Assembly (NCBI GenBank): GCA_029245955.1
Contig: JAQWOH010000031.1
Span: 1-42,079 of the forward strand
Reading direction: 5' to 3'
Origin: Fuerstiella sp.
GTDB lineage: Bacteria; Planctomycetota; Planctomycetia; Planctomycetales; Planctomycetaceae
Length of the DNA: 42,079 bases
Shown: in pieces, positions 16,698-26,049 of the stretch
Layout: each line of letters starts with the position of its first letter
How positions within the stretch are numbered: the first letter of the stretch is position 1
Position numbers and translations under genes: made by a program
Notes under the pieces: generated by a model
The model's input: only the letters and a program-made list of their open reading frames with translations
What the model was told of the DNA's origin: nothing
The model's database searches: none

Positions 16698-18389
16698 TCA
16701 ATGGCCCCCACTGGACAGCTTGTAGACCTCCGCCAATGACGTGAGCCCTGCCATGGCTTTGTCCTTGGCGTCATCAACCAGTGTCCGCATGCCGAACAGG
16801 CGAGCCTGTCGGCGAATGTTCTGTGACGGCTCACTGTTAAACGCCATTTCCCGCAGCGTTGAATTCATTGTCATCAGCTCGAATACAGCTCGACGCCCGG
16901 AATATCCGGTGTGCTGGCAGTTGTTGCAACCTTTCCCCCGCACCCAATCACTGCCTTCCAGCTCTTCGGAACTTAACTCAAAGTAATCAACCTCCTCAGG
17001 TGTGGGCTGATAGGGCTCTTTGCATTTGGTACAGACGACTCGCACAAGACGCTGGGCCATAACGGCCATGAGCGACGACGCCACCAGAAAAGGCTGCACT
17101 CCCATATCGATCAAACGTGTAATAGAACCGGGCGCATCGTTCGTGTGGAGTGTACTAAAGACCAAGTGTCCGGTCAAACTAGCTTGTACCGCCATCTCAC
17201 CAGTCTCTGTGTCACGAATTTCGCCAACCAGAATCACGTTCGGAGCCTGTCGCAGCATAGACTTGATAATCATCGCAAAATCAAAACCGATCGTGTGCTT
17301 CACCTCAACCTGATTGATACCGGGAAGGTAGTATTCCACGGGGTCTTCAGCGGTAATAATCTTGCGGTCGGGCCGATTCAGTTCTCCAAGCGCACTATAC
17401 AGCGTAGTGGTCTTGCCGGATCCGGTGGGGCCTGTCACCAAAAAGATACCGTTGGGTCGCCGGATGATATTCTGAAAACTGCGGTAATTATCGTCGCTGA
17501 AGCCCAGGTTCCGGATCCCGATCTTGATGTTGTCTCGGTCCAGAATACGCATCACGACCGCCTGGCCGTGATTGGTGGGCAGAATGCTGACGCGGAGGTC
17601 GAATTCCTTCGTCCCCATCCGTGTCTTAATGCGACCGTCCTGCGGGCGCCGTTTTTCTGAAATATCCATGGTGGCCATGATCTTGATGCGGGACAGCACC
17701 GCTGCGAGCAAGCGTTTAGGAGGGCTGTCGCGTTCGATCAAGGCTCCGTCAATACGATATCGAATGCGAATTCTGTCTTCGAACGGCTCAACGTGAATAT
17801 CGCTGGCCCGCATCTGGACCGCTTCACTGATAATCAGATTCACCAGTCGAATAATGGGTGCGCTATCGTCTTCATCCCCCTGGGTGGCTGCCTGAGCCTC
17901 CATGTCGGTAAAGTCGATTTGAGTTTCTGTAAATTCGGAGATCATGGTGTCGACGGATTCCGTCTCCGTCTGTCCGTAGTGCCGATTGATCGCTCCCTGA
18001 ATGGACTCCATGGGCGCCATGACGACTTTAATGTCCCGATTCAACACAAATCGCAGCTTATCCAGCACCTCAATGTTATTCGGATTGTGCATAGCAATCA
18101 CGACGGACTCACCTTCCAGGCTTGTCGCGATCACAATGTTTTCCCGAGCCATCGACTCCGTGATCAGTTCGATAACGCTGTTGGGGATCTGCAGACCTTC
18201 CAGTTCCACATACTCGTAATTGAACTCTTCGGCCTGAGCGCGGCCCAGATCAGCGGCCGAAATATACCCAAGTCTGGTCAGCGCATCTTCTACCGTCAGG
18301 CCCAGATTTGCGGCCATCGCGCGGGCTTCTTCCAGCTGTGATTCCCCAATCGTGTCGTCATCAACGAATCGTTGCAGCCAATCTGCCAT
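16698..18389 (-). CDS. gspE: GspE/PilB-type ATPase, second copy, 563 aa
   Basis: The start is set at the ATG at 18389 (MADWLQRFVDDD), which has GGAG nine bases upstream. The open frame continues 59 codons further up, but that part includes a strong hairpin and no family homology. The protein has Walker A GPTGSGKT at 320-327, Walker B ILVGEIRD at 386-393, His box TGHLVFSTLHTND at 406-418, and zinc cysteines C453/C456 and C488/C491. The N-terminal domain resembles the T2SSE_N fold but its tandem motif is weaker than in the other ATPase. Two extension-type ATPases with one PilT and one GspF suggest alternative or specialised motors for one apparatus. Confidence 0.92.
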   Translation of the reverse strand: MADWLQRFVDDDTIGESQLEEARAMAANLGLTVEDALTRLGYISAADLGRAQAEEFNYEYVELEGLQIPNSVIELITESMARENIVIATSLEGESVVIAMHNPNNIEVLDKLRFVLNRDIKVVMAPMESIQGAINRHYGQTETESVDTMISEFTETQIDFTDMEAQAATQGDEDDSAPIIRLVNLIISEAVQMRASDIHVEPFEDRIRIRYRIDGALIERDSPPKRLLAAVLSRIKIMATMDISEKRRPQDGRIKTRMGTKEFDLRVSILPTNHGQAVVMRILDRDNIKIGIRNLGFSDDNYRSFQNIIRRPNGIFLVTGPTGSGKTTTLYSALGELNRPDRKIITAEDPVEYYLPGINQVEVKHTIGFDFAMIIKSMLRQAPNVILVGEIRDTETGEMAVQASLTGHLVFSTLHTNDAPGSITRLIDMGVQPFLVASSLMAVMAQRLVRVVCTKCKEPYQPTPEEVDYFELSSEELEGSDWVRGKGCNNCQHTGYSGRRAVFELMTMNSTLREMAFNSEPSQNIRRQARLFGMRTLVDDAKDKAMAGLTSLAEVYKLSSGGH

Positions 18390-18654
18390 TACAAGAAACT
18401 CCGGTTGATTCAGCAGGAAAAACACAGGGAAAACAGCGATGTTGTCGGCAGCCGCGGGGTACCAGGTAGAATAATTCGCTATACAGTCGCATAACCGGCC
18501 TGGCTGGCCTGTGCAGCGACGCCGATTTGCGTTGATCTGCAAATCGGACTGCACATTCAGCGACAACGTGCCAATGCTGACCGACGCCAGCAGTTAAAGC
18601 AAGAGAACGGCTCCCTCCACGAAAAATAGACGCCGGAAGGACCCATTGGATCTT
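18390..18654. other. Leader region upstream of the secretion operon
   Basis: These 265 bases separate the histidine kinase from the first ATPase. The main feature is the 18511-18554 stem-loop, listed separately. Promoter hexamers were not convincing. The operon could start here or read through from the kinase gene. Confidence 0.4.
18511..18554 (-). promoter_or_regulatory. Strong stem-loop upstream of the first gspE-like gene
   Basis: CCGATTTGC (18522-18530) pairs perfectly with GCAAATCGG (18539-18547) across an eight-base loop. The stem is extended by GTGCAG (18511-18516) with CTGCAC (18549-18554) across an asymmetric internal loop, about 15 pairs in total. There is no T tract on the minus-strand side, so it is not a classical terminator. 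It lies about 120-165 bases before the ATG at 18389. Confidence 0.6.
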
Positions 18655-20418
18655 CTAATCGGCCTGTAACTTGATGTCATCAAGAGCCCTGAGTTCCGTG
18701 GTTTCGTTTTCGGTCGCCATGCAGACAGGAGCAGTCAGATAGAAAGTGCAGCCATTTTGGGCGTCATTGTCCTTCACCCGGAGGCTTCCCCCCTGTGACT
18801 CACAGACTTCACGGCTGATGGACAGTCCCAGCCCCAGCCCCTCAGGCTTGCTGGAATAGAACTTCCGGAACACGATTTCGGGTTCACCAGCGGGCAATCC
18901 GGGACCATTATCCCGCACGGAAACGGTTACCAGCCCTTGTTGGGGAGCCGACTCAACCAACAGTTCAATGCGGGGGCGGGTGCTGCCCAGCTCACAGCAT
19001 GCGTCCAGCGCATTCACAATCAGATTCACCAGGACGTGTGTCGTCTGGGTTCTGTCCACCATCACGGTCACGCCGGAAGAATCGGGCGCGGGTATCAGAT
19101 CTGCATCACGGCCGCGTATCGTTGGAAGCACCAGCATGATGGCCTGCTGAAGCACCTCATCCACGGGCACCGCTTGCAGATGCAGCGACCCGAAATTAAC
19201 GAATTCCCGAATCCGCTGAATAATGTCGGCCGAGTGAACCACGGACTCCTCAATGCTGGCCAAGGCATCCCGACAGTTTACCGCCGTTGCCGTACCTTTC
19301 TGGAACCGCCGCTGCACGATGTTGCAATAGTTCAGAATCGCCTGCAGCGGTTGATTCAACTGGTGCGAGAATTCCGTGCTCATCTGCCCCAGCAGACTCA
19401 GCCGAGACACCTTACCCAGCCGGTCGGTTAAGTCATGCACCTGTTCCTGCAGCAGCATGTCCGAATGATTATCGGTCATGTACAACGTCGCACGGGCAAC
19501 GGCGTTGCGGCGCATGGGTTCAATACGAGCCATGAACCAGTGCGGTTCACACTGGTCAAGAGCCAACTGAAAATCACTGGTCCGCACCTCACCCGACTGG
19601 ATAGCCGTTCGAACCTGCCTCTTGAGCTCTCGGTGGAAACTCCGAACAACGACATCCGTCAGACGCAGTCCGTCCAGATTGGGTGTCGCCTCCCCCGTCC
19701 CGAACGCCGTGGTATTGCAGATCACGAACCGATCGTCGACGCTGAAGGCAAAGTCGCAGGCCTGATCCGCAATTCGTCTCCACTGGCGAAGGCTTCGGCT
19801 GCGTTTTCGCTGTCGACGGACTCGCAGCACGTTGTGCAGCAGAATCGACCCATTCAGCTTGAGCAACTGAAAGAACGCGTCGTCATGCAGAAATTCGTCT
19901 CCATCCCGAACCGCGACTCCCATGATTCCCCGAAGACGACCAGCCACAAACAGCGGACATAACAGATATGACGCACAATTCAGTTGCTTCATCAACCCGG
20001 TGATCAGTCGACCACCACCTGGGGTCCCGGAAAGAACTTGGGCAATCTGGTCGTCTCGCAGACATTTCTGGACTTCCGACGACAACAACTGAAACTGAAA
20101 GTGTCTCAGCGCTGTCAGATCATCGTCGTCTGCGGACTGCCCCGAATGATATCTTAATCCCACAATTCCGGTGCCGACATCATCCAGACGGGCCCGGTAC
20201 AGGTGGATATCGATGGCGTCAATGGCCCTGGCCTGACTGCCCAGCAGGCGCCGAACGGTGGTGTTCAGACGGGCAGGCGACACGGACGTCAGCGCGTCGG
20301 TTGCTTTGAACGCACACTGCCTTAATGCCTTGCCAATGTCTGTCCGCACAGCGCATGCCGGTGTCGACATTGACGACGGATCGTTTTCGCCTGGCGTAAT
20401 GCCGCACGGTACTGGCAC
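18655..20418 (-). CDS. Sensor histidine kinase (GAF-like, PAS-like, HisKA, HATPase), 587 aa
   Basis: There are no membrane segments, so it is a soluble sensor. About residues 40-200 look like a GAF domain and about 212-320 like a PAS domain. A coiled linker then leads to the dimerisation helix with the phospho-acceptor His352 in EFSHQLNQPLQAIL, an arrangement typical of FixL/DctB/NtrB-like kinases. The ATP domain has the N box NLIVNALDA (N469), G1 box DNGPGLP (503-509) and GLGLGLSISR (about 527-536). The GTG start at 20418 has AGGA eight bases upstream. An ATG at 20370 is an alternative. It lies upstream of the pilus ATPases in the same direction. No response regulator is adjacent, and the nearest in the window is at 38451. 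Confidence 0.9.
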   Translation of the reverse strand: MPVPCGITPGENDPSSMSTPACAVRTDIGKALRQCAFKATDALTSVSPARLNTTVRRLLGSQARAIDAIDIHLYRARLDDVGTGIVGLRYHSGQSADDDDLTALRHFQFQLLSSEVQKCLRDDQIAQVLSGTPGGGRLITGLMKQLNCASYLLCPLFVAGRLRGIMGVAVRDGDEFLHDDAFFQLLKLNGSILLHNVLRVRRQRKRSRSLRQWRRIADQACDFAFSVDDRFVICNTTAFGTGEATPNLDGLRLTDVVVRSFHRELKRQVRTAIQSGEVRTSDFQLALDQCEPHWFMARIEPMRRNAVARATLYMTDNHSDMLLQEQVHDLTDRLGKVSRLSLLGQMSTEFSHQLNQPLQAILNYCNIVQRRFQKGTATAVNCRDALASIEESVVHSADIIQRIREFVNFGSLHLQAVPVDEVLQQAIMLVLPTIRGRDADLIPAPDSSGVTVMVDRTQTTHVLVNLIVNALDACCELGSTRPRIELLVESAPQQGLVTVSVRDNGPGLPAGEPEIVFRKFYSSKPEGLGLGLSISREVCESQGGSLRVKDNDAQNGCTFYLTAPVCMATENETTELRALDDIKLQAD

Positions 20419-20732
20419 AAATCAATTCCTGGAAACCGCCCTGAGAGACTCCGCCGCTACTCTATCTTCCACACCGTGCGGGACGATTTCGGTTAGTCGC
20501 CTGCCCGTCAGGCCGGCCGCAGACGACGTCCAAACAACCTCGCAGTCGCCACAAATCAGCGAAGAATCGTTCCCACGGTTATATCATAGCGAAAAGACCA
20601 GCCACATTTTATGGAGAACCTGGAATCCGGGCCGCTCTTCTTACTCTGCTGTGGCAGAGAATGGCATCAGAACTTGCTAGTATCCTCAATCGATTCTACT
20701 GAGTACCTCAGCCCCCAATTAACGAGCTTCGT
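20419..20732. other. 314-base divergent intergenic region
   Basis: It separates the histidine kinase (minus) from the SGNH-like gene (plus), so it must carry both promoters unless the kinase is read from elsewhere. No hexamer pair close to consensus and no operator were seen. No coding potential was recognised. Confidence 0.35.
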
Positions 20733-22517
20733 ATGCAAAGTCGCATATTCAGCAGACCCTGTGTCGCTGTTTTCGGTGTTTTCTTAGGTCTCTGCGGGGA
20801 CAACGTCCGTGCAAATTCCATGATCCCGCTGGTTCCGGTCGCCGGTGTTCCCACATGGCTGCGACAGTCCATACGAATTAACGGCCCACGCAAGTCGTCG
20901 CTGACCCTCAGCCTGACCGCAACTGGTGCCGTGACGGCCTACTTCAATGGTCAGCGTCTGGTGAAGAACACCACCATGGACGGGGGTGTGATCACCTGGG
21001 ACGTGACGTCCCTGTCGCGTCCGGGAGAAAACTGTCTGGCTGTTTCCGTTACTCCAGATGCTAAAACGGCAACTCGTCTGGGGGCCGCCTGCTTCCACGA
21101 CAACGACAATCTGACCGAGCCATCCGAATGGAAGATTGCTGGCGTCGCGCCACCGGTGGGCTGGCAGCAGACGGATTTTAATGACCGTGACTGGAAACCC
21201 CTTGCGCGGACGGGGACTCTGAACATTGCCACGGTGACAAATGACCGTCAGCGACGTCTGGAATGGAAACGAGTATCCCGGCAACCTCGCCGCGCAGGCG
21301 ACGCATTTCGCTTTCGTGACGGCGACCACGTGCTGCTGCTGGGAGGCACCTTCGTTGAACGAGCACAAACTTTCGGCCACCTGGAATCGACTCTGACGGC
21401 GGAAGCTCCTGAGCACAATGTGACGTTTCGAAACCTTGGATGGAGCGCCGACACGGTGTTCGCGGAATCACGGGGCATCTTCGACACACCAGCGGCTGGC
21501 TACGAGCGTATGATCGAACACGTTCGTGCGGAGGAACCATCCGTCATAATCCTGTTCTATGGCCAGAACGAAGCGATGACGTTTGCTGACGGTCCCGACG
21601 GCATCACCAGTTTTTCTGACCAGTTACGGCAACTGCACCTCGATCTCAGCAGCACGGGAGCCGACATTGTCTTCGTTTCGTCCCATCCCTTTCTTGCGAT
21701 GGACGAACCTCTTCCCGACCCGTCACGCTGGAACGACCGAGTGACCGAATTTTGTCGTGCCACTCAGGCTGTTGCCGCCTCCGTCGACGCTCCCTACGTA
21801 GATCTGTTTCTGAATTTCGGCATTGATCTTCGACGTGTGGACAGTCTGAACCTGACATCCAGCCCTCTTCCCGATGATCTGTCGGAACACCCGGAGCTCA
21901 TGACTGCGATGAACGGCCGGTGGACGGATAACGGCATGCACTGGAACGACGCAGGCTATGAAAATGTCGCTCAGCTTGTGGCTTCCCGTCTGTTCAACCG
22001 TGATGTCTCGCAGCCGGAGATCTTCGTGGACGTGGCAGCTCAAAAAGTGACCGTGAACGGAGCGGAAATTCGCAACATCCAATGGACACCGGAACAGGCG
22101 CAGGCTGTCACTTTTGAATTCCGCCGACCATCGGTCTCTGCAGTACCTGCGCAGGTTACAATCTCACCTTTACCGAATGCTCCTGCAATTCCGAAGGTGC
22201 AGATCATGGACGCCCACGAAAGTCCCGCCTCGCTGATTCGCATTCCGGGGGGCGACGATGAAGTTGCCCGCTTTGCGGAAGCAAAGCGGGCGGCCTACGA
22301 AACGCTGAGACAGTTGGTGGTCCGTCGCAACGAGCTGTATTTTCACCGCTGGCGGCCGCAGAACATCACGTATCTGTTTGGATTCCGAAAACACGAACAG
22401 GGCAATAATGCCAGTGAGATCGCGCAGTATGATCCCTTGATTGATGACCTGGAAGAAAAAATTCACGCAGCGAAACAGCCCGTGTGGACCAGGGTGACTG
22501 TGTCAACGTCTGAATAG
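20733..22517 (+). CDS. Secreted SGNH/GDSL-hydrolase-like protein with altered nucleophile block, 594 aa
   Basis: A hydrophobic N-terminus (CVAVFGVFLGLCG) followed by VRANS looks like a signal peptide. Residues about 45-185 form a beta-rich region resembling a carbohydrate-binding jelly-roll (YFNGQRLV, TDFNDRDWKPL). The SGNH core follows: block I GGTFVERAQ (204-212), block II region NLGWSAD (234-240), block III FYGQNEA (285-291), and block V DNGMHWN with D399 and H403. The usual Gly-Asp-Ser of block I reads Gly-Gly-Thr, so the serine nucleophile is absent there. The C-terminal region (about 510-570) is helical with YFHRWRPQN. Export fits polysaccharide or ester degradation, or binding. Activity cannot be assumed. 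It converges on the AddA-like gene with only 61 bases between. Confidence 0.8.
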   Translation: MQSRIFSRPCVAVFGVFLGLCGDNVRANSMIPLVPVAGVPTWLRQSIRINGPRKSSLTLSLTATGAVTAYFNGQRLVKNTTMDGGVITWDVTSLSRPGENCLAVSVTPDAKTATRLGAACFHDNDNLTEPSEWKIAGVAPPVGWQQTDFNDRDWKPLARTGTLNIATVTNDRQRRLEWKRVSRQPRRAGDAFRFRDGDHVLLLGGTFVERAQTFGHLESTLTAEAPEHNVTFRNLGWSADTVFAESRGIFDTPAAGYERMIEHVRAEEPSVIILFYGQNEAMTFADGPDGITSFSDQLRQLHLDLSSTGADIVFVSSHPFLAMDEPLPDPSRWNDRVTEFCRATQAVAASVDAPYVDLFLNFGIDLRRVDSLNLTSSPLPDDLSEHPELMTAMNGRWTDNGMHWNDAGYENVAQLVASRLFNRDVSQPEIFVDVAAQKVTVNGAEIRNIQWTPEQAQAVTFEFRRPSVSAVPAQVTISPLPNAPAIPKVQIMDAHESPASLIRIPGGDDEVARFAEAKRAAYETLRQLVVRRNELYFHRWRPQNITYLFGFRKHEQGNNASEIAQYDPLIDDLEEKIHAAKQPVWTRVTVSTSE

Positions 22518-22523
22518 TTCCGC

Positions 22524-22539
22524 TCTGAGGCAGCTCAGA
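22524..22539. terminator. Possible bidirectional terminator hairpin
   Basis: TCTGAG-GCAG-CTCAGA forms a six-pair stem in the 61-base gap between two convergent genes. No T run follows on either side, so confidence is low. Confidence 0.3.
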
Positions 22540-22578
22540 ACACACCACCGGAACCGGTCTGCTTCCGCACCAATGACG

Positions 22579-25500
22579 TCAATTGGAGTCCGCCGGACTC
22601 ACGACAACGTCCGCTTCAAGGAGAGCCAGACGTGAGGAAACGGCTTCCGGCCCGATGCCGAAGCACGTCTGCACCGCACTGCTGTACTGCTGTAACTGGG
22701 GAGCATAGTGTCGTGTCCTGTCGGACATCCACGTCTCCGGTTTCCCCGTGACTCGGTCCGTTTTGAAGTCAACAATGTCGGCCGCCACTGGCTGGCCTTT
22801 AACGCGCAGGATGACCAGCCGATCGATAATTCCCTGGACAATCGCGCCATCGCGTTTCAGTACAAACGGCCGTTCGTTCTCAGCGCACAATTCGGCGGTC
22901 CCTGCTGCAGCACTCTTCAGAATGGCGCGGAATACAGGCAGGTCACACAGCGTTTCCCGGGCGAAGATGCCGGACGTATTTGGCTGCTTCAGCATTTCAT
23001 AGAATATGGGCAGCAGTTGGTTAACCGTCGCATCATTCACTGATTGGTCGGCAGCAATTTTTCGAAGCTGAAGTTCACCGGGGGGGCCGTCCTGCATCCA
23101 TTCCACCGTTTCAAACCACGCGTGTATCAAGGTGCCGCGTGTACGCGGATCGACGGCTGGAGATACAGTCGCACGGTCCATGAACGGTGCAATAATCCGT
23201 TTTTTTTCATGTCGGGACGGAGTATCCCGGCGCAGACCTCGACAACGTTGCCGCAATGGAGCCAGGTGCACCCGGGGTACGCTTCGATTCTTCCGTATTT
23301 CAGAGCTGGCGACTGCGTTGATTACATCCATACCAGAAACCTGCTGATACCATGCGGTATCACCACATTCGTACAGAATTTCCCCTGGCGGGGCGCACTG
23401 ATCGTCCGTTAGTGATGCCAGCAGTACTCCTGCATATGACGCGGGTGTCCTGCTGGAGGAAACCGGTGGAATAAACATGTGCAAAGCGTGGGCGGCCCGC
23501 GTTAACGCCACGTACAACAGGCACATCGCTTCCGAAACGTCCCGCGATGTCGTCTGCTGAAAAGCCAGTTGCAGAGATTCGGGCAGCAGGCTGCGTACCG
23601 CCTTGCTTCGCCAGACACAAACCTGATCCGGCGCTGTGTCAGGAGAGGGACTTCCAGCGGCAGCATTGGGCGTGCGAAACAGACTGCCGTCCAGCTCCGG
23701 CAGGATCACCACGTCGAACTCCAGCCCCTTGCTCTGATGTACAGTCATGACACGCACGGAGGCCGATTCTGATTTACTTAAGCGACTGTTCTGCAGCAGT
23801 TGAACAAAATCGCATGGATTCAGCGACGGTGATTGATCGAACTGCCACCCCACGGCCACAATCTGCTGAAGTCGCAGAATGTCCCGCTGACTGCAGGCAT
23901 CAAGCACCGCGTCAGAGATCCATTGAAGCGTCGGTCCATAACCTTCATCCATCAGCCTGACACGGATTTCCGCAGCCGTCCGCACTGCAGACCTGCTGTC
24001 CTTCCACGCAGTCAGTTCCACCAACCCGGCCAGTGGTGATGTCGCCACATGGAACCGCGAAACCTCACAGCCCGGATGGCTGGCAAGGTGCAGCAGCGAC
24101 AGCACGGCCAGCACAGCCGGACTGTCTGTGGGAGCCGTACCACCTTCCTCACTGGCGTGAACTCCCAGCAACTTCAGTTCATGAACTAATCGAGCGACCG
24201 TTGCGTTTTTCCGAGTCAGTACTCCAATTGACGCTCCGGGGGCCTGTTTGTGCAGTTCCTGAATCTGACCGGCCACCCACCGGTAATACGGCGTGCGTCG
24301 CACCTCCGCCAGACCTTCAAACTCCGGAGACGTCCGCAGCACGGCGCACCCCGGCATCGTGTCATGCACCGTCGAATGCGTTGGGAAGCTCTGTTCCCAT
24401 TCAAAACACGCGGTGCCGTACTCTCTCAGGTTCTTGTGCTGATGGATGTGCTCAAACACCGTATTGACGGTGTCAATAACGGGTTTGGACGATCGGCGAC
24501 TCTGATCCAAAAACCGACTGCTGATATTCGGAAGCGTGCGTTCAACGGCATCAAGAATTTCCGCGACGCCGCCGCGCCAGCCGTAGATCGCCTGTTTCGG
24601 ATCCCCCACGCAGAAAAAGCTGGACTCCTTGTCCTTCTGTGTGATGGCTATCGCCAACCGTCGCAGTACGTTCCACTGATCCGGCGAGGTGTCCTGAAAC
24701 TCATCCAGCAGCAGATGCTGCAGAGCGCTGTCCAGCCGAAAATTAATTCTGGAACCGCTGGCGGCTTCATTGGCCCTGGCCAGAACTCGAGTCACATCGG
24801 CGAACCCCAGCCAGCCGTGTTCAGCACGCAGTCGCGAATATTCGCGGTCAAATCGATCAATCAGACTGAACGTGGCTTTGTTCTGTCGGGCGACGGCATC
24901 CAGCAGTTCGGCTCCGGCGTGTTTCAGCAGCTGTTCGTATGCTTCGATCAGACCGCCCGGCAGCTCTTTGCGGTAATAACTTGTTTCACCGTTAAATACC
25001 TTCGCGGCAATCCCCTTCTGTACGAACTGTTCCCACTGGCCCGCCGCAAACCGTTCCATGTCTTCCCGAACAGCCTTCACCGTACGCGTGTCGTTGTACG
25101 GAGTTTCGGCAGACACCTCTCGCTGCGCGTGTTCCGCTTCCTTCCGGGTGAGTCGCTGAGGGACAACGATCTGCTGCCACGCATCAGAACGGGCCAGCAG
25201 ATACAGCTCATGAAATTGCTGGACGGTATCGCTGATGAGATCCCGTACACTGCGTTTGCTGCGGCCTTTTGCCAGCATCTGCATCAAGCGTTGAACGTCC
25301 TTCGGCACCTGCTGAGAGAGGACGGCATCGATGGCCTGCTGACGGAGTTCCCGGTCGGCATGCTCGTCAATTATATTCCAGCCGGGAGGCAGCCCCAGCT
25401 CCAGCGTCAGACTGCGGGCCATCTGCTGAAAGAAACTGTCCAGCGTGCAGACTCGCATGCGGTGCAGCTGCCCGGTGATCTCAACCAGCAGCTCCTGTGC

Positions 25501-25743
25501 CTTTTGCCGGGTTACGTCGGCCGGCTGCATGAACTCCGCCAGCTCCCGACACGCCTGATCATCCCGAGCAGCGCCGGCCAGACGCAGCAATACCCGCTGC
25601 AGAATCTCACCAGCGGCTTTTCGCGTGAACGTCGTCGCCAGAATCGTTTCCGGTGGATGTCCCAGAAACAGCTGACGCAGAAAGTGTCCGGAAAGCTGAA
25701 ACGTCTTTCCGCTTCCGGCAGACGCTCGAATCAGTTCATGCAT
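22579..25743 (-). CDS. addA: AddA-like UvrD-family helicase with C-terminal RecB-type nuclease, 1054 aa
   Basis: The superfamily 1 helicase motifs are all visible: Walker A ASAGSGKT at 7-14, TTFTRKAA (motif Ia), motif II LDEFQD at 346-351, motif III GDPKQAIYGWRGG at 380-392, motif V MTVHQSKGLEFDVVIL at about 666-681, and motif VI LLYVALTRA at 742-750. The C-terminus has the PD-(D/E)XK nuclease elements: GTLIHAWFE with H874, GIIDRL with D974, and VDFKTD with D992 and K994. The protein would unwind and resect double-strand breaks for recombination. AddA normally works with AddB, usually encoded next to it, but neither neighbour is AddB. The ATG at 25743 starts directly with the Walker A region, as usual for the family. 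Confidence 0.88.
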   Translation of the reverse strand: MHELIRASAGSGKTFQLSGHFLRQLFLGHPPETILATTFTRKAAGEILQRVLLRLAGAARDDQACRELAEFMQPADVTRQKAQELLVEITGQLHRMRVCTLDSFFQQMARSLTLELGLPPGWNIIDEHADRELRQQAIDAVLSQQVPKDVQRLMQMLAKGRSKRSVRDLISDTVQQFHELYLLARSDAWQQIVVPQRLTRKEAEHAQREVSAETPYNDTRTVKAVREDMERFAAGQWEQFVQKGIAAKVFNGETSYYRKELPGGLIEAYEQLLKHAGAELLDAVARQNKATFSLIDRFDREYSRLRAEHGWLGFADVTRVLARANEAASGSRINFRLDSALQHLLLDEFQDTSPDQWNVLRRLAIAITQKDKESSFFCVGDPKQAIYGWRGGVAEILDAVERTLPNISSRFLDQSRRSSKPVIDTVNTVFEHIHQHKNLREYGTACFEWEQSFPTHSTVHDTMPGCAVLRTSPEFEGLAEVRRTPYYRWVAGQIQELHKQAPGASIGVLTRKNATVARLVHELKLLGVHASEEGGTAPTDSPAVLAVLSLLHLASHPGCEVSRFHVATSPLAGLVELTAWKDSRSAVRTAAEIRVRLMDEGYGPTLQWISDAVLDACSQRDILRLQQIVAVGWQFDQSPSLNPCDFVQLLQNSRLSKSESASVRVMTVHQSKGLEFDVVILPELDGSLFRTPNAAAGSPSPDTAPDQVCVWRSKAVRSLLPESLQLAFQQTTSRDVSEAMCLLYVALTRAAHALHMFIPPVSSSRTPASYAGVLLASLTDDQCAPPGEILYECGDTAWYQQVSGMDVINAVASSEIRKNRSVPRVHLAPLRQRCRGLRRDTPSRHEKKRIIAPFMDRATVSPAVDPRTRGTLIHAWFETVEWMQDGPPGELQLRKIAADQSVNDATVNQLLPIFYEMLKQPNTSGIFARETLCDLPVFRAILKSAAAGTAELCAENERPFVLKRDGAIVQGIIDRLVILRVKGQPVAADIVDFKTDRVTGKPETWMSDRTRHYAPQLQQYSSAVQTCFGIGPEAVSSRLALLEADVVVSPADSN

Positions 25744-26049
25744 GAATCAGACCGGACCTTCCGTGTGCTGTCTGGCTAGGTTCTGCCCGCAGAATAAACA
25801 CAGGCAGGATGGGACCGTATGTTACACGATTGGTCCGGTCCGAGAAGGGGCCTGCGTACGCGTCCCACATGTTTCTGCAGCCGCCCGGTCGCTTCGTCGA
25901 TTTCTCACTGCCGCAAACCACTGCCCCAAACGTGACTGATTACCAATCGGATGCGCCGATGGCAATTCTGATCATTCTGGCGGAACCTGACAATTACCCA
26001 TCGATCGATCCGGAATGGGCGGTACGATGTTCCACGCTCTCAATTCCCT
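25744..26049. other. 306-base divergent region between the AddA-like gene and rlmN
   Basis: No gene is supported. GACCGGACC (25750-25758, just before the AddA-like start) and GGTCCGGTC (25832-25840) form a perfect nine-base inverted repeat 73 bases apart, which could be an operator or long stem. No consensus promoter was recognised on either strand. Confidence 0.35.

Noticed and set aside
24250..25779. 509-residue plus-strand reading frame opposite the AddA-like gene
   Set aside because: It is a shadow frame produced by GC-rich codon use. No motif or family was seen, while the other strand shows every helicase and nuclease motif.
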